A stretch of 64,000 bases of DNA from Paramecium tetraurelia (taxonomy: Eukaryota; Ciliophora; Oligohymenophorea; Peniculida; Parameciidae). The number at the start of each line of letters is the position of its first letter. Positions within the stretch are counted from its first letter, which is position 1. Position numbers and translations under genes: made by a program. The notes under the pieces were generated by a model. It was not told where the DNA came from, did not search any database, and worked only from the letters and a program-made list of their open reading frames with translations. Positions 60,642-64,000 of this stretch are shown here, piece by piece. The DNA lies in assembly GCF_000165425.1 (NCBI RefSeq), contig NW_001799288.1, positions 399,067 through 463,066 on the forward strand, in the 5' to 3' direction.

Positions 60642-62250
60642 ATGTGCAGTTATGAAGAATCATACGAAATAGATGATGATCAAATAGGATCAGGATAATT
60701 TGGAGTTGTTAAGAATGCCAAATCAAAAAAGCAAAAGAACTTGAAAATTTGTGTTAAAATACTGATAAAGTAATTGTCTTTTGGGAAACCTGAACTTGAT
60801 AAACAGCAAGAGGGGGAACTTAAAATGTGCAAGGATATGATAAATAAGAAATATGAGAATTTAGTTTAAATTTATGATGTCTATGATTCTGTTGATAAGG
60901 ATGATAAGGCTTATATATTTATGGAGAGGTGTGATAAAAATTTACGTTAGTTGATTGAAGAATAGAAGGAAAAAAAAGAAAAATTCTCAAAAGAAAAATT
61001 GTACTGCATAATAAAATAAATTGTGAAAGGCTATATCTTTTTAATTTATGAAAATATCATACATCGAGATCTCAAACCTGAAAACATTCTATGTAATATC
61101 AATGATAAAGATCTAGCAATCAAAGTAGTTATATTTGATTTATTTCGAGATTGCAGATTTTGGCCTCAGCAAAACTTGTATCTCTAATGAAAACATGACA
61201 AAAAGGGTTGGAACACCATACTATAGGGCTCCTGAGATCAGGGATACCGAAAATACTAATGAAAGAGTTTTTTATGACAATAGGTGTGACATATTTTCAG
61301 TAATCTTCCTTTTAATTTTATAGTTAGGAATAATAATATTTGAATTGGCCTTACTAGAAAAATAATTTAAGTAAAGGGAAAAAGCAAGTTTATAAGATTA
61401 AACTTTCTCCGAATTACATAAAGCTATATTAAAAAACGAAAATTTTAAATTAGGTAAAAAAACTTTTATATTAAATATAGACGAAGATATTATAAAATTA
61501 TTAGATAAAATGATAGTATATGATCCGGATAAGAGGATAACATGGTAATAGTTAGGAGAACAATTTGAAATTTAATTACCGCCTAATATAATGATGTAAC
61601 CATAATAAACATTACCCACATTTGTTTAATTTAATCCAATTTTAAATTCAAAACAGACTTCTCCAGTACTTTCTAAATTTCCTGTAAACTAATAATAACA
61701 ACATTTCCAAAATGTAGCTTAAGAATAGACAAAACCCAATATCATTTAAGAGAATATGAGGTTCTAAAAGTAAAATTTATTAGAGCCCGGCAATGAAAAA
61801 GATGAGAAAGAGAAAATTAGATTTGCCACAGTAAAATAACCATAGTTCAATAATTTTTAATAATGTGGTTATCAAAATTCTAAATTTCCTAATGGATAGC
61901 CACTAGGATAAGGACTAAATGGATAACAAATATAATAAGTATTCAAAGGGTAATTTCCATAGCCAACAATCCAAAAAAATTAACTTTAAAGTCCACCTTT
62001 CTAGATCCAAGGATAACCTGTATTCATCCAAAAATAACCTGTATAAATCCAAGGATAACCTGTATAAATCCAAGGATAACCTTTATAAATTAAATTTAAT
62101 GTAAAAGACGAAAAATAAGGAGAGCAAAAATAAAAACAACCATCTACATAAATCAATAATAATAATATATAATTTCCTATTTGCCCAAATTTTCAATAAA
62201 ATAATATCTAAATTTAGAGGTATGCGACGACTAAGCCAATAGGAAATTGA
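60642..62250 (+). CDS. Ser/Thr kinase with Gln-rich heptad-repeat tail
   Basis: Starts MCSYEESYEIDDDQIGSGQF. The kinase domain carries [35 protein letters not shown], then, across a 25-base intron at 61125-61149, IKIADFGLSKT and GTPYYRAPEIRD. Kinase-lobe residues look intact. The activation loop and C-lobe suggest ULK/CAMK-like ancestry without a firm name. The tail is Gln/Pro/Asn-rich with four 7-residue repeats (QGQPVQI type, 62005-62088) and ends RYATTKPIGN. Possibly a scaffold for assembly or phase separation; that is inference. Confidence 0.8.
62005..62088 (+). repeat. Four tandem 21-base units
   Basis: Units of 21 bases beginning atccaaggataacctgtataa, with a few differences. They are in frame and encode QIQGQPV-type heptads in the kinase tail. 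Being a multiple of three, copy number can vary without breaking the gene. Confidence 0.9.
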
Positions 62251-62316
62251 ATTAGAATATTATATTATTCAGATAATATAATTTATTTAGCTTTTTTTAC
62301 AATATTATATACATTA

Positions 62317-64000
62317 TCAAGTAAATTTAATATAATCATATTGGATAACCTTTTTAAAGTTGATCTAATCATGCAATTCATAATCCTCATCTTGAAATGT
62401 AATCTAATGATATTTTACAATATAACCTTTTCTAATTTTAAATAATTTCTCAATTAATTCAATCTTATTGGGTTTTGTAATTTTTGAAAAAAATATTACT
62501 CCCAATTAGTATCATTAAAAAATGGATGTTGTCTAATTTGTTCAAGATTTATTCTTTTTTCATAGTTTTTATTTGTCAATTTATTTATTAAACTTATTGC
62601 TTCCTATTTTAAATTATCAATTTACCTTGTGAAAATATTAAGGGTAACTAATTTGACATGTCAAAATACTCAAAATAATTTAATTGCTAGTAGTACCCTC
62701 AAATGGATGACATCCAGATAGAAGCTCATATGCTAAAATTCCAAATTAATAATAATCAGTCCATTTTCCAATTTTCCCCTCATCCAAATATTCCGGAGTC
62801 TTATAGTAAATTGATTAAAACCCATAATTTTGAAGACCTATTAATTTAATGCTTCCTTTTGATGTCAACAAAACATTATTCAAACAGAGATTATTATATA
62901 TAATATTCTAGCTATGTAAATACTCTAAAGCTATTAAAATTTGACTTAGATAATATTTGGCCTAATTAATTGTAATTCTTTCTAAAGCATTCAAAATCGA
63001 GTATAAACTGCCACCATTACAATGTTCAAATGCCAAATATAAATACTTAGGAGTTTGAAAGGCATACTATAATTAAATGATGTATGGATTATCGACTGAA
63101 GTTAAAGTACGTACTTCATGTATAGCTTCTCCAAGTAGACCATTTTATATTAATAACTATTTGTTGAGACATTTCAGAGCATAAGTCGATCCATCTAATT
63201 CACAATAAGCCTTGAAAACACAGCTTATTTAATCACTCATCAAAAGAGATTTTAAAACGAAATCTTTGAATTTAGGAATCTAATGAGTTAATTTAGGCAT
63301 CAAAGATGATAAATCAGAGATCTTACGTCTTATCGGTGTCTAACTGTCTCTTTTTGGAGCAATACTTGAAGGAGGAGAATCTAAGTCGATTTCTTCTAAT
63401 TTAATGAATATATTGTTTAGTTACAATCCAGTAGCAACATTTTTAGTATAGGTTATACCTTTTTTAATCAGATTCGACCATCTTGTTAAATGATCAATTG
63501 TTGGTAAACCTATTATTATATCATGATGACTCTCTCCTTGCAGTTAAATGTAAAAGTATCCTTTTTTAAGTTTGAAACTTGTATAATTAGAATTGACCTG
63601 AGAAATTTAAGATAGTTTTATTGATTCTCTGATTTCAGTCTAACATTTATCCTTATACCTTATTAGATGATCACCCAAAGGGTTTATCACTAAATATCTT
63701 TGTTTAATAGTCCAAGGACTTGAACCGGGTGAAAAATAGGTTCCCTTTGCAATAAATGGATTGATTTGAGAAAACAATTAGATTTCTGTTACTAATGGCA
63801 TTTTATTAATTAGGCTCAATAAAAACAACTGCATTTTCAAGGAGGCAATATTGAACACATTGTTATTTTAACGATCTTGAATCAAAAAATCAACATCTTT
63901 TTCTTGGAGCATTTGGATGGCTTAAGTGTTCTCCATTCTGCAAGCCAAATGAAGAGCACTACTCTATTAAGTGACTAAATTCGGATTGATGCTTTAATAA
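62317..64000 (-). CDS. Ankyrin-PH-pseudokinase protein, 5' end cut off
   Basis: The gene runs in from the right edge. An ankyrin-like unit (SSALHLACRMENTQAIQMLQ) leads to a PH domain (GYFYIQLQGESHHDIIIGLP; TRWSNLIKKGI) and a kinase-fold region: FVLKSLLMSDQISCVFKAYC, YALKCLNKQLL, IALEYLHSQNIIYNNLCLNN, SIKLIGLQNYGF, YYKTPEYLDEGKIGKWTDYY and FGILAYELLSGCHPFEG. The Gly loop has no glycines, HRDLKPEN is YNNLCLNN and DFG is lost; only the ATP-site Lys remains. Introns of 22-23 bases join HK to EAISLINKL and LEK to ITFQDED. Ends IQYDYIKFT. Very likely catalytically dead. Confidence 0.8.

Noticed and set aside
61919-62104. Frame with SKDNLYK repeats
   Set aside because: It is a shifted reading of the 21-base repeats; the kinase frame reads QIQGQPV and continues to a TGA.
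1-64000. Search by eye for tRNA genes, telomere repeats, retained internal eliminated sequences, transposons and virus-like elements
   Set aside because: No T-loop/acceptor pairs, telomeric repeats, transposase, reverse transcriptase, integrase or capsid sequence was recognised; retained eliminated sequences cannot be called without germline sequence.

Overview
The window reads as a macronuclear stretch of a ciliate very close to Paramecium. The DNA is strongly A+T-rich. Conserved proteins stay open only if TAA and TAG are read as glutamine and TGA is the single stop. Genes are cut by GT-AG introns of about 19-40 bases, mostly 22-28. Genes are packed on both strands with spacers from 15 bases to about 0.75 kb. 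I saw no tRNA, rRNA, transposon, virus-like element, CRISPR array or telomere repeat.

Layout. 1-12.5 kb: a cut hypothetical gene, SEC13, succinyl-CoA synthetase beta, an uncharacterised gene, chaperonin CCT-theta, a C2/coiled-coil protein, an RBM26/27-like RNA-binding protein, an uncharacterised protein and a helical-repeat protein. 12.8-25.3 kb: a small acylated protein with a PP1-docking motif, a membrane protein, a large BIG-type ARF exchange factor, a mitochondrial S-adenosylmethionine carrier and a large poly-Q protein that share a palindromic stop, and a hypothetical gene. 25.9-34 kb: a basic protein, a broken class III adenylyl cyclase, an EF-hand membrane protein, DPM2, a protein kinase and coiled-coil proteins. 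34.3-43.2 kb: a secreted surface-type protein, a papain-like protease candidate, a Cys-rich surface-antigen-like gene, a tubulin ligase-like gene, an unusual ARF-like GTPase, a RED/IK splicing factor, a small beta-domain protein and a CXC (tesmin/LIN54) DNA-binding protein. 43.3-54.4 kb: a small uncertain gene, a KDM6-like JmjC protein without its metal ligands, TAPT1, casein kinase 1, a second kinase, a disordered protein, a protein ending in a CaaX box, a BAH-PHD protein and CK2 alpha. 54.8-64 kb: a doubtful gene, an SLC45-like transporter, CFAP410, a GPI-type leishmanolysin, a kinase with heptad repeats, and an ankyrin-PH-pseudokinase gene running off the right edge.

No operon or defence system is evident. 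The genes are mostly housekeeping and signalling loci of a compact ciliate genome. The recurring theme worth following is conserved enzyme folds whose catalytic residues have been replaced: the Sec7 domain, the JmjC domain, the terminal kinase and the ARF-like GTPase. A second group of observations concerns genes with frame breaks (cyclase, one base in the Sec7 gene, two minor genes). These could be decay or assembly error, and I cannot separate the two from sequence alone. Exon joins given here were made by hand from reading frame and GT-AG boundaries; coordinates run from the start codon to the TGA stop.
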